The position numbers and the translations under genes were made by a program. 26,966 nucleotides of DNA from an uncultured Eubacteriales bacterium (lineage in GTDB: Bacteria; Bacillota; Clostridia; Oscillospirales; Oscillospiraceae), in contig USAT01000019.1 of NCBI GenBank assembly GCA_900552725.1, positions 1 to 26,966 on the forward strand, written 5' to 3'. This document shows positions 1-7,294 of this stretch, in pieces; position 1 is the first letter of the stretch; every line of letters begins with the position of its first letter. Below the pieces are notes generated by a model that made no database searches, had not been told where the DNA came from, and worked only from the letters and a program-made list of their open reading frames with translations.

Positions 1-136
1 GGGCAGCCTCGACGGCGTTCAGGTCGTCGGGGTTGATGATGGTCTGCATGGAAGCGCGATCCAGCGTACCATCGGGATTCACGGCCACCTTACCGGAGGT
101 ATCGGGGACCTGCTTGACAGTGACAAAAATCTTCAT
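1..136 (-). CDS. etfB: Electron transfer flavoprotein beta subunit, N-terminal part (cut by window edge)
   Basis: The first 45 residues read MKIFVTVKQVPDTSGKV, then a segment ending INPDDLNAVEAA, which is the characteristic N-terminus of EtfB. The start at 136 is preceded by AAGGAGGT with a 9-nt spacer and follows the acyl-CoA dehydrogenase stop by 19 nt, so the two are co-transcribed. With EtfA, which is presumably just outside the window, EtfB carries electrons to or from the acyl-CoA dehydrogenase. In Clostridia such Bcd/Etf complexes are often electron-bifurcating. That activity cannot be judged from this fragment. The rest of the gene lies to the left of position 1. Confidence 0.93.
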   Translation of the reverse strand, partial: MKIFVTVKQVPDTSGKVAVNPDGTLDRASMQTIINPDDLNAVEAA

Positions 137-155
137 ATTTCTCGTACCTCCTTGC

Positions 156-1298
156 TTACTTCAGCAGATTGCCGGCGATGACCATCTGCTGCACCTGAGA
201 GGTGCCCTCGTAGATGGTGGTGATGCGGGCGTCGCGGTAGATGCGCTCCACCTTGTACTCGCGGATATAGCCATAACCACCGTGGATCTGCACGGCCTTG
301 TAGGCGCAGCGGTTGGCGGCCTCGGCGGCGAAGTACTTGGCGATGGAGCAGGCGGAGCTGGCCTCGGGGCTGTTGGCATCCTTCAGCACGGCGGCGTGAT
401 AGACCAGCTGGCGGGCGGCCTCGACATCGGCGGCCATGTCGGCCAGCATGAAGCTGATGCCCTGGAAGTCGGCAATGCGGCGGCCGAACTGCTTACGCTC
501 CTTGGCGTACTTGACGGCCTCGTCCAGCGCGGACTGGGCGATACCCACGGACTGGGCAGCGATGCCGAGACGGCCGCCGTCCAGGGTCTTCATGGCGATC
601 TGGAAGCCCTTGTGCAGGGGGCCCACCAGGCAGTCCTTGGACACACGGACATCCTCCAGCACCAGGTCGCAGGTGGGATAGCCGTTGATGCCCATCTTCT
701 TCTCGTGAGCGCCCAGGGAGACACCGGGGAGCTTCATATCCACCACGAACATGGAGATGCCCTTGCTGCCCTTGGCGGTCAGGTCGGTCTTGGCGAAGAC
801 CACGGCCCAGTCGGCCATGGGAGCGCCGGAGATGAAGCACTTGCGGCCGTTGATGATGAAGTCGTCACCGTCGGCGATGGCGGTGGTGGTGGTGCCGCCG
901 GCATCGGAGCCCGCGCCGGGCTCGGTCAGGCCGAACACCATGATCTTCTCGCCGCTGGCCACGGCGGGCAGGTACTTCTGCTTCTGGGCCTCGTTGCCGC
1001 CCAGCAGCAGCGGGCCGCCGCCCAGGGAGTTGGAGGTGTTGGCGTAGATGGACAGCACGGCGTCCACGCGGGCCAGCTCCTCTACCATCAGGGCATAGGT
1101 CAGGCTGTCGGCACCGGCGCCGCCGTACTCCTTGGGGATCTTGACACCCATGAAGCCGTAACGAGCCATCTTCTTGTGCATATCCCAGTTGAATTCGCCG
1201 GTCTCATCCAGCTCGTCCTGGATCTCCTTGGTGAATTCCGTCTCCGCGAACTGGCGGAACAGCTTGCGCTGCATCTCGTGCTTCTTGTCGAGAATCAT
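156..1298 (-). CDS. acdB: Acyl-CoA dehydrogenase (enoyl-CoA-reducing, AcdB/Bcd type)
   Basis: A 380-residue protein of normal family length. It shows the first acyl-CoA dehydrogenase signature FGLTEPGAGSDAGG at about residues 122-135. The C-terminal IYEGTSQVQ at about 362-370 supplies the catalytic base Glu364 at the position used by short-chain and medium-chain enzymes. The RBS is AGGAGG, 7 nt before ATG. It lies in a Stickland operon next to etfB, so the likely reaction is FAD-dependent reduction of a 2-enoyl-CoA (isocaprenoyl-CoA or an aryl-acrylyl-CoA) to the saturated acyl-CoA, as for AcdB of Clostridioides difficile. The family and the electron partner are well supported. The exact acyl group is not visible from the sequence. 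Confidence 0.93.
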   Translation of the reverse strand: MILDKKHEMQRKLFRQFAETEFTKEIQDELDETGEFNWDMHKKMARYGFMGVKIPKEYGGAGADSLTYALMVEELARVDAVLSIYANTSNSLGGGPLLLGGNEAQKQKYLPAVASGEKIMVFGLTEPGAGSDAGGTTTTAIADGDDFIINGRKCFISGAPMADWAVVFAKTDLTAKGSKGISMFVVDMKLPGVSLGAHEKKMGINGYPTCDLVLEDVRVSKDCLVGPLHKGFQIAMKTLDGGRLGIAAQSVGIAQSALDEAVKYAKERKQFGRRIADFQGISFMLADMAADVEAARQLVYHAAVLKDANSPEASSACSIAKYFAAEAANRCAYKAVQIHGGYGYIREYKVERIYRDARITTIYEGTSQVQQMVIAGNLLK

Positions 1299-1332
1299 TC
1301 GTTTTCCTCCTATTGTTACTTTACTAATTGGT

Positions 1333-2334
1333 TCAGCAGGGGATCTCGTGGCTGGACTTACCGGTGGTCAGGATCTCGTGGATGCTGTCGATGCCGCAGC
1401 GGGCCATGGACTCGGCGGCTTCCTCGGTAAAGAACGCCATGTGGGGGGTGTGGTATACGTTCACGAAGGAACGCAGGTACTTCAGCTTGAAGTAGGGCAT
1501 GCCGGGGGTCTTGATGATATCGTCGTTGTGGGGAACGTGGATGATGCCGGTCTCGCCGGGGAAGGCGTCCATAAACAGGGCGCCGATCTTCTCGGTCTCG
1601 ACACCCTCGATGATGGCGTCGATGTCCACCAGCTCACCGCGGGCGTTGTCGATCAGCACCACGCCGTCCTTCATCTTGGACAGGGCGTCACGGTTGATCA
1701 TGCCGGTGGTCTCGGGCAGCAGGGGGGTATGGATGGTGATGATGTCGGACTCGCGGTACAGAGTATCCAGATCCACATACTCGGCGTACTGACGGACGGC
1801 GTCGTTCTGGTACACGTCGTTGGCCAGAATGCGGCAGCCGAAGCCGCTGAGGCACTTGATAATGGTGAAGCCGATCTTGCCGGTGCCCATGACGCCCACG
1901 GTCATGGTGCGCAGCTCACGGCCCATTTTGCCCTTCAGGGTGAAGTCGTTATCGTTGGTGTTGTAGAGGGCCTTCTTGAACTTGCGGATGCACATCAGGA
2001 TGGCCATGACGGTGTACTCGGCCACGCCATTGGGGGCGTAAGCGCCGTTGCACAGGCGGAAGCCCAGAGAGCGGGCGTAGTCGCAGTTCATGTGGTTATA
2101 GCCCACGCAGCGGCTGGCCAGCACCTTGACGCCGTAGCCCCGCAGCTCATCCAGCACCTCGTTGCAGTAGTCGGACTGGCCCAGAGTGGTGACGCCGTCG
2201 CAGCCGACGGCCATGTTGGCGGTGGTGGGATCCAGGTTGGCGGGGGTGGACACCAGCTCGATGCCGTACTCCTTGCACAGGGACTCGATAACGGGCTTTT
2301 CGTCGGGACGCACTTCGTAAGCAGCGATCTTCAT
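1333..2334 (-). CDS. ldhA: D-2-hydroxyacid dehydrogenase (2-keto acid reductase, LdhA/FldH type)
   Basis: The 333-residue form starts MKIAAYEVRPDEKP and is preceded by AAAAGGAG. An in-frame extension to 2397 is possible but has no ribosome binding site. The Rossmann motif GTGKIG is at residues 150-155, followed by the NAD-binding acidic residue Asp173. The catalytic triad of the D-2-hydroxyacid dehydrogenase family is present: Arg232 (in NARGE), Glu261 (in FPGETG) and His298 (in TPHMAF). It should reduce the 2-keto acid made by transamination of an amino acid (for example 2-ketoisocaproate or phenylpyruvate) to the (R)-2-hydroxy acid with NADH, the first step of the reductive Stickland branch. 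It is separated from the CoA-transferase gene by 96 nt containing a hairpin. A housekeeping D-lactate dehydrogenase role is less likely in this operon. Confidence 0.9.
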   Translation of the reverse strand: MKIAAYEVRPDEKPVIESLCKEYGIELVSTPANLDPTTANMAVGCDGVTTLGQSDYCNEVLDELRGYGVKVLASRCVGYNHMNCDYARSLGFRLCNGAYAPNGVAEYTVMAILMCIRKFKKALYNTNDNDFTLKGKMGRELRTMTVGVMGTGKIGFTIIKCLSGFGCRILANDVYQNDAVRQYAEYVDLDTLYRESDIITIHTPLLPETTGMINRDALSKMKDGVVLIDNARGELVDIDAIIEGVETEKIGALFMDAFPGETGIIHVPHNDDIIKTPGMPYFKLKYLRSFVNVYHTPHMAFFTEEAAESMARCGIDSIHEILTTGKSSHEIPC

Positions 2335-2355
2335 ATTTTTCTCCTTTTCCGGCAT

Positions 2356-2387
2356 GGCCGTCCGCCGCTCCTCAACAGCGGACGGCC
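2356..2387 (-). other. Intercistronic stem-loop between CoA-transferase and dehydrogenase genes
   Basis: Perfect 10-bp inverted repeat (GGCCGTCCGC at 2356-2365, GCGGACGGCC at 2378-2387) with a 12-nt loop. No T-tract follows on the minus strand, so it does not look like an intrinsic terminator. It could act in mRNA processing or stability and set the dose of the downstream genes. Confidence 0.6.
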
Positions 2388-2430
2388 TGCGTTTCATTTC
2401 CTACTTTTCCGATTTTGATGGGGGTATCGC

Positions 2431-3675
2431 TCAGTCCTTCAGGGCGGGATCCATGGAGGCGGCATCGCCGGCGGCGATCATGGCGGCCACCTGCTCGTCG
2501 GTATAGCCCAGCTTCTTCAGGATCTCCTCGGTCTGCTCACCCAGGTACGGGCCGCGGTTATAGGGGGGCAGGGGGGTCTCCTCGAACATGACGGGGGGAC
2601 GCACCATGGTGCGCTTGGCACCGTTGGGGTACTCCATCTCATAGAAGCAGTCGGCGGCCCATGCCTGCTTATCCACCAGGAGCTGATCCCAGGTCTGGGC
2701 GATGGCGTAGGGCAGGTCGTTGGCGTCCATCAGGGCGCACCACTCGTCCAGGGTACGGGTAGCCATCTCGGCCACCAGGAAGTCATAGAACTCCTCGATG
2801 TTGGCCTGCAGGTTGGTCTGGGGATAGTAGCGGGGATCCTCGGCCATCTCGGGGTGGCCGATGGCGCGCATGAAGATGGGATAGTGGCGATTGTACTGAG
2901 GCATGGCGATCTGGAGCCACTTGTTGTCCTTGGTCTTGTGGGCCACCACCAGGGGGTTGGGCAGGGTGCGGCGGGACAGGGGGAACTGGGTGGCGGGGTC
3001 GCCGTACTGGTTGGACTGGAGCATCAGGGAGACATCCCAGATGGCGCTGTGGAACAGGGAGACGACGACGCGGTCGCCCTGGCCGGTCTGCTTGGCGCGG
3101 TACAGGGCCGCCAGCACGCCGGAGGCCAGGTACAGGCCCACCTGGTGGTCACCGAAGCCGGCGATGGTCAGCATGGGCAGGGAGTCCTTATCGAACAGGG
3201 TGCCCAGCACGCCGCCGCGGGCAAAGAAGGCGGTGAAGTCGAAGCCGGGGAGATCCTTGTCGGGGCCCTTCTCGCCGTAGCCGGAGACGAAGCCGTACAC
3301 CAGGGCGGGGTACTTGGCGTGGAGAGTATCGTAGTCCAGGCCTGCCTTCTTCAGGGGGTTCTGGCGCCAGTTGGTGATGAAGATGTCCGCCTCGGCGATC
3401 AGCTTCTCCAGGGCCTCACGGCCGGCGGGAGACTTGGTGTTCAGGGCGATGCAGGTCTTGTTGGCGTTCTCCAGGTCGTAGGTGGTGTTCTCCTTCTGAT
3501 CCTGGGGACGGCCCTCGTTGACGGCGGTGTAGCGCAGGGGGTCGCCTGCGGGAGCCTCGATCTTGATGACCTCGGCGCCCAGGTCGGCCAGGAAGCGTGC
3601 GCAGCAGGGCGCGGCGATGAAGGTAGCCAGCTCGACGACCTTGATGCCCTCCAGCGGGCGTTTGATCTCACTCAT
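2431..3675 (-). CDS. hadA: Family III (CaiB/BaiF) CoA-transferase for 2-hydroxyacyl-CoA formation
   Basis: A 414-residue protein starting MSEIKRPLEGIKVVELATF. The start at 3675 is fixed by AGGAGG 10 nt upstream. The reading frame stays open to 3930 but that part lies inside the preceding gene. The N-terminal LADLGAEVIKIEAPAGDP block (about residues 29-46) and the catalytic aspartate in AGFGDHQVGL (Asp176) identify a family III CoA-transferase. In the Stickland pathway it moves CoA from the product acyl-CoA or enoyl-CoA to the (R)-2-hydroxy acid, as HadA does in C. difficile and FldA in C. sporogenes. It follows the dehydratase subunits by 38 nt. Which 2-hydroxy acid it prefers is not decidable here. 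Confidence 0.9.
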   Translation of the reverse strand: MSEIKRPLEGIKVVELATFIAAPCCARFLADLGAEVIKIEAPAGDPLRYTAVNEGRPQDQKENTTYDLENANKTCIALNTKSPAGREALEKLIAEADIFITNWRQNPLKKAGLDYDTLHAKYPALVYGFVSGYGEKGPDKDLPGFDFTAFFARGGVLGTLFDKDSLPMLTIAGFGDHQVGLYLASGVLAALYRAKQTGQGDRVVVSLFHSAIWDVSLMLQSNQYGDPATQFPLSRRTLPNPLVVAHKTKDNKWLQIAMPQYNRHYPIFMRAIGHPEMAEDPRYYPQTNLQANIEEFYDFLVAEMATRTLDEWCALMDANDLPYAIAQTWDQLLVDKQAWAADCFYEMEYPNGAKRTMVRPPVMFEETPLPPYNRGPYLGEQTEEILKKLGYTDEQVAAMIAAGDAASMDPALKD

Positions 3676-3713
3676 GGGTTTGGTTCCTCCTATATTGTTC
3701 TTTTTTTGCTTGA

Positions 3714-4832
3714 TTACATGGTCAGCATGTCGCGGAAGGTCTCGATATTGGTGCGGGCCTGTTCGAACTGTACCATCTGGCGGTCGATCTCCACCACGGT
3801 GACAGGGATGCCGGCGGCCTCGCAGGCCTTCTTGATCATGACGTAGTCGAATTCCTCGGGGTCGCAGAACTTGGTCATGGCCACCAGAACACCCTTGGCA
3901 TTGCGGGCCTTGGCGGTGTCCACGATCCACTGGACGCGGGGCTTGGCGGCGTTATACAGCACGGAGCAGTTGTCCATGTCGGCAAACTTCTGGGCCAGGG
4001 CGGTCAGGGCGTCGTCACCGGCGGGCACGTCGGTGCGGTACTGGCGGGACTGGGCGGCCACGTCATCGGCCACGATGTGCAGGCCCAGATCGTCCAGAAT
4101 GGCGTTGAAGCCGGGGGCGTCGGTCAGGATGCCGGACAGCAGGATGGGAGTCTTTTCCGCGGCGGGGGTCTGGGCCTCCAGCGAGGCCAGCAGCTCCTCG
4201 ATGAGGGCGGTGTGCTCCTCCTTGGTCATGAAGAAGGCGGACTTGAAGGCGTCGCTGCGCTGCTGCGCGGTGACCTCGGGATGCTTTGCCAGCACCTCGT
4301 CCAGCTTCCGCATGGCGGCGTTGTGGCGGTTATAGACGGCGTTGGACGCGGCCAGTCTGGCGTCGTCGAATTTGCCGCCCAGCTTCTCCAGGTCGCGGAT
4401 CACGCGCTCGTAGCCGGCCTTGGTGAAGGCCACGCCGTAAGCGGGCTTGCGGTTCTGGGGATAGGTCATGGGGATGAAGGGGATGGAGGGCACGGCGTAC
4501 TTCCAGTTCTCGCCCATGGTCTTGAGGGTGTCGCACAGGGAGGGGATCACGATGGCGGACGCGCCGTCATACGCGCCGTTGATGCCCAGCTCCAGGGCGG
4601 ACTGGACGATGGAGCACAGGAAGGCGGGGCAGTATTCCTTGGCCCGGCGCAGCTCGGTATCCGCGCCCCAGGCGCCCATGGGGACGAAGCCCATGGAGTG
4701 GATCAGCTCGTCGGGGGTGTAGACGGGAGCGCACAGCACGATCTTCTTGCCCTGGGCCAGATATTTGTCCATCTGGGCCTTGGGGTTGGCGGCTACTTCA
4801 TGCAGCTTGGCAAACACTTCGTTGGTGGTCAT
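3714..4832 (-). CDS. hadC: 2-hydroxyacyl-CoA dehydratase, smaller subunit
   Basis: A 372-residue member of the 2-hydroxyacyl-CoA dehydratase D family (HgdB/HadC/FldC), close to the usual length of about 375. Cysteines at Cys34, Cys68, Cys73 and Cys100 lie in the N-terminal half, where the family binds its [4Fe-4S] cluster. The motif VPMGAWGADTELRRAKEYCP is typical. It begins only 2 nt after the stop of the larger subunit. Its RBS AAAGGAG is inside that gene, so translation is coupled and the two subunits should be made in equal amounts. With HadB it removes water from (R)-2-hydroxyacyl-CoA by a ketyl-radical mechanism, after one-electron activation by HadI. It is expected to be cytoplasmic and oxygen-sensitive. 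Confidence 0.92.
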   Translation of the reverse strand: MTTNEVFAKLHEVAANPKAQMDKYLAQGKKIVLCAPVYTPDELIHSMGFVPMGAWGADTELRRAKEYCPAFLCSIVQSALELGINGAYDGASAIVIPSLCDTLKTMGENWKYAVPSIPFIPMTYPQNRKPAYGVAFTKAGYERVIRDLEKLGGKFDDARLAASNAVYNRHNAAMRKLDEVLAKHPEVTAQQRSDAFKSAFFMTKEEHTALIEELLASLEAQTPAAEKTPILLSGILTDAPGFNAILDDLGLHIVADDVAAQSRQYRTDVPAGDDALTALAQKFADMDNCSVLYNAAKPRVQWIVDTAKARNAKGVLVAMTKFCDPEEFDYVMIKKACEAAGIPVTVVEIDRQMVQFEQARTNIETFRDMLTM

Positions 4833-4834
4833 GT

Positions 4835-6079
4835 TCAGTTGGCTCCTTTCTGCTCTTTGTTGGCTTCCATGATCTCCATGAGGCCCTGGACACGGGTGTC
4901 ATACTGGGCTTCGGAGAAGTTGCGGGGGTCGGCCTGGTCGCCGTCGAAGCTGGCCACGGGGATGTCGCAGGCCTTACCCACCTGGCGGCCTATCTCGTAC
5001 ATGAAGCCGCTCCACAGCTTGCAGGAACGGTTGGTATGGATCAGCATGCCCTCCACGTGGTTGTCCTGGCACAGCTTGATGCGCTTGTCGCGGGACTTTT
5101 CCAGGTTGATGGCGTTGGGCACGGAGCAGTAGGCCTTGATCATGCCCTCGAAGGAGTCGTAATCGTAGCCGAAGGCGTCGGCATAGATGGTGGTGACCAT
5201 GTTGATGCCCCGGGACTTCAGACCGGTGGAGGTGGCACGCAGGTAGGGCCAGCAGGCGATACCCTCGAACAGGATGCGGTACTTCTCTTCCGTGCGGAAG
5301 GTGGAGGTGCCGTTTTTGTGGTTTTCCATGTACTCCTTATACAGGGTCTCCATGGCGTCGCCGGAGCACTCCTTGCCGCGGGCGGTGACCATGACGGCCA
5401 TGTGGTTCAGCAGGTCGAAGCCGTTGAAGGGGGAGGGGACGTACTTGGCGCAGCCAGTGGCGGCCAGCCAGGCGCGGGAGGCGCGGCAGCTGAAGCCGGT
5501 GACCTCCTGGAACTTATCGTCGTCCCACTTCAGGTTGAAGAGGCTCTCCAACTGGTGGACGGCATCCCAGAACTGGGCGGAGACGTACTCCACCTGTGCG
5601 TCGGAGACGTCGTAGTCGGGATTGAAGGGAATATCCAGCATGATCATAGGGATATTCAGCTCCTGGGCCAGATTCTCATACCACTTGATCATGCAGTTGC
5701 AGATGTTGTTGCAGCACAGCACCACGTCGGGCATGGCCACGTCCTGCTCGGGGCAGGATTTCAGCTTGGCGTAGGCCATGGAGATACGGGCGTAGGCGCA
5801 GATGTCGTTGGAATAGCCTTCGGCCTCCGCCACGTTGCACATGCGCTCACCGGCGCCGCGGGCGGCGATACCGGCTGCCTGGTTCTCGGGATAGACGGTG
5901 GCAATGCCCAGGGTCTCGGGGATCTCGACGGGGAAGTTGCTGGATACCCATGCTACGGGGATGCCCTTCTTCTTGGCCTCGATGGCGTCCACAAAGGCGT
6001 CAGCGGCGATCTTGCCCAGTTTGTACTTGGCGGAATTGGGATCCACCGGACGAGGGGCCTTCTTCACTTCTTCTGCCAT
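4835..6079 (-). CDS. hadB: 2-hydroxyacyl-CoA dehydratase, larger subunit
   Basis: A 414-residue protein starting MAEEVKKAPRPVDP. The start at 6079 has AAGGAGG 7 nt upstream, whereas the possible in-frame upstream start at 6133 has none. The WVSSNFPVEIPETLG region (about 44-58) and the cysteine-rich LCCNNICNCM (about 121-130) match the larger dehydratase subunit family (HgdA/HadB/FldB, about 408 residues). It pairs with the product of the next gene, which overlaps its control signals. The heterodimer carries [4Fe-4S] clusters and dehydrates (R)-2-hydroxyacyl-CoA to the (E)-2-enoyl-CoA. The substrate may be 2-hydroxyisocaproyl-CoA (leucine) or an aryllactyl-CoA (Phe, Tyr, Trp). Confidence 0.92.
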   Translation of the reverse strand: MAEEVKKAPRPVDPNSAKYKLGKIAADAFVDAIEAKKKGIPVAWVSSNFPVEIPETLGIATVYPENQAAGIAARGAGERMCNVAEAEGYSNDICAYARISMAYAKLKSCPEQDVAMPDVVLCCNNICNCMIKWYENLAQELNIPMIMLDIPFNPDYDVSDAQVEYVSAQFWDAVHQLESLFNLKWDDDKFQEVTGFSCRASRAWLAATGCAKYVPSPFNGFDLLNHMAVMVTARGKECSGDAMETLYKEYMENHKNGTSTFRTEEKYRILFEGIACWPYLRATSTGLKSRGINMVTTIYADAFGYDYDSFEGMIKAYCSVPNAINLEKSRDKRIKLCQDNHVEGMLIHTNRSCKLWSGFMYEIGRQVGKACDIPVASFDGDQADPRNFSEAQYDTRVQGLMEIMEANKEQKGAN

Positions 6080-6133
6080 GTTTTTTCCTCCTTGTTGTTC
6101 TGTCCTCTTACTTATATAAATATATTTGCTCAC

Positions 6134-6910
6134 TTATTTGCTGGCCTGCTTCCAGGCGTACAGCGCCGCGCCGATGGCACCGAAATACTGGGCCAGGGGA
6201 TCGTAGGAGATCTCCGTGTCCAGGGCCTGGGCCATATAGCGGCGCACCGCCGCGTTGCGGGCCACGCCGCCGGACATGCACACACGCTCCACGATACCGG
6301 CGCGGCGGGCCAGAGACGCCACGCGGGTGGCCACGCTCTGGCAGATGCCGGCCACCAGGTCGGGCCGCTTTGTGCCGTTGGCAAGCTGGCTGATGACCTC
6401 GGACTCGGCAAACACGGTACAGGTGCTGGAGATAGCGGCGGGGGAATCGCTCTGGGCGGCGATGGCACCCAGGTCGTCGATGTCCAGCCGCAAGATGTTG
6501 GCCATGACCTCCAGAAACCGGCCGGTACCGGCGGCGCACTTGTCGTTCATGATGAAGTTGCTCATGCGGCCGTCCGGAGTCAGGGAGATGATCTTGGCGT
6601 CCTGGCCGCCGATGTCGATGACCGTCCGCAGGTCGGGGAACACGAACCGGCCCCCCAGCGCGTGGCAGGTCAGTTCGCTGACCTCGCCGTCGGCCCCCTC
6701 GAACTTATTGCGGCCATAGCCGGTAACGATGACCCGTGCCATGTCGGTGCGCTTCAGGCCGCTGGTCTGCCACAGCTCTGTCAGGGCGTCCTCCGGGCCG
6801 TCGGTACCCAGGCCGCCCAGCTGCAGGCTCTTGGCGGTGATGGACGCGCCGTCCTTCAGGATCACGCACTTGGAGGTGGTGGATCCGATGTCGATGCCTA
6901 AGGTATACAT
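6134..6910 (-). CDS. hadI: 2-hydroxyacyl-CoA dehydratase activator (ATP-dependent archerase, ASKHA family)
   Basis: A 258-residue protein in its MYTLGIDIGSTTSK form. The phosphate-1 loop GIDIGSTTSK is at 5-14, a second ATPase motif DIGGQDAKI at about 99-107, and the cluster ligands are Cys125 (in NDKCAAGTG) and Cys164 (in SSTCTVFAE). These match the two cysteines of HgdC that hold one [4Fe-4S] cluster between two monomers. It injects one electron into the dehydratase at the cost of ATP. An alternative start at 6928 adds six residues (MKGAHR) and also has a purine-rich upstream stretch. 6910 is preferred because the family begins with this motif. It is the first gene of the operon, 54 nt before hadB. 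Confidence 0.92.
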   Translation of the reverse strand: MYTLGIDIGSTTSKCVILKDGASITAKSLQLGGLGTDGPEDALTELWQTSGLKRTDMARVIVTGYGRNKFEGADGEVSELTCHALGGRFVFPDLRTVIDIGGQDAKIISLTPDGRMSNFIMNDKCAAGTGRFLEVMANILRLDIDDLGAIAAQSDSPAAISSTCTVFAESEVISQLANGTKRPDLVAGICQSVATRVASLARRAGIVERVCMSGGVARNAAVRRYMAQALDTEISYDPLAQYFGAIGAALYAWKQASK

Positions 6911-6940
6911 ACGATGCGCCCCTTTCATAAAATCCCTTCA

Positions 6941-6955
6941 ACTGGTCTTACCAGT
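6941..6955. promoter_or_regulatory. FadR/GntR-like palindromic operator at the start of the had operon
   Basis: Perfect inverted repeat ACTGGT-CTT-ACCAGT. The core TGGTCTTACCA fits the TNGTNNNACNA consensus known for FadR-subfamily GntR regulators. It lies just downstream of the predicted start of transcription (about 6957), where a bound protein would block the operon. The regulator itself is not in the window. Confidence 0.6.
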
Positions 6956-6963
6956 ATAGCTCT

Positions 6964-6992
6964 ATTATACGGTTTTGTGAAAAAAGTGTCAA
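6964..6992 (-). promoter_or_regulatory. Consensus housekeeping promoter of the had operon
   Basis: On the minus strand, TTGACA (6987-6992), a 17-nt spacer and TATAAT (6964-6969) match the sigma-A consensus at all 12 positions. The predicted start is near 6957, giving a leader of about 47 nt before the hadI ATG at 6910. So strong a promoter makes sense only with a repressor or with constitutive, very high expression. Confidence 0.88.
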
Positions 6993-7001
6993 TTATGGGT
7001 T

Positions 7002-7019
7002 TTGCCAATTATTTAACAA
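7002..7019 (-). promoter_or_regulatory. Rex-like redox box upstream of the had promoter
   Basis: The minus-strand 18-mer TTGTTAAATAATTGGCAA agrees with the clostridial Rex consensus TTGTTAA-N4-TTAACAA at 12 of 14 defined positions. It lies 9 nt upstream of the -35 hexamer. Rex senses NADH/NAD+, and this operon consumes NADH, so control by Rex would be logical. The upstream position is less usual for a repressor. Confidence 0.4.
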
Positions 7020-7081
7020 TTCTTTGTGGATTATACCGAGTTGCAGTTTAAATGGGCAAAGTGACCGGAGATTTTTGACAG

Positions 7082-7106
7082 AAAAAGTGTCCGCTTTTGG
7101 CGGACA
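7082..7106 (-). terminator. Intrinsic terminator after the small gene at 7295-7510
   Basis: Read on the minus strand: a 7-bp stem TGTCCGC / GCGGACA with a 5-nt loop, followed by CTTTTT. It would end transcripts coming from the two small minus-strand genes to the right and insulate the had promoter region. Confidence 0.65.
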
Positions 7107-7176
7107 GTTGGGGGATGTTTTGCGGGGGCGGGCGTTCTCGGCGGCCTGCCCTAAGGTGTTCTATCGGTAATCAGTT

Positions 7177-7255
7177 CGTAGGGCGGCATGACCACATGCC
7201 GCCGCACGGTATTGCTGCAGTTACCGGCGGCGGGGTGAGGTCACCCCGCCCTACG
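7177..7255. repeat. REP-like composite palindromic repeat
   Basis: Outer inverted arms CGTAGGGCGG (7177-7186) and CCGCCCTACG (7246-7255) enclose two perfect internal hairpins: GGCGGCATG-ACCA-CATGCCGCC (7182-7203) and GGCGGGGTGA-GG-TCACCCCGCC (7229-7250). It has no coding potential and sits between a terminator and a short gene. The layout resembles the dispersed extragenic palindromes common in Oscillospiraceae genomes. No second copy is seen in this window. Confidence 0.6.
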
Positions 7256-7294
7256 GATGCGTGATACGGCGGGCGGTACGAGGACCCCGGTGCA

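Noticed and set aside
33..1430. Long open frame on the plus strand opposite the acyl-CoA dehydrogenase
   Set aside because: It is a low-complexity Gly/Ala/Leu/Val/His translation typical of the antisense of a GC-rich gene, with no RBS. The minus-strand frame carries all acyl-CoA dehydrogenase motifs.
3676..3930. N-terminal extension of the CoA-transferase frame up to 3930
   Set aside because: The extension overlaps hadC in another frame, reads as scrambled Arg/Gly/His-rich sequence, and the true start at 3675 has AGGAGG.
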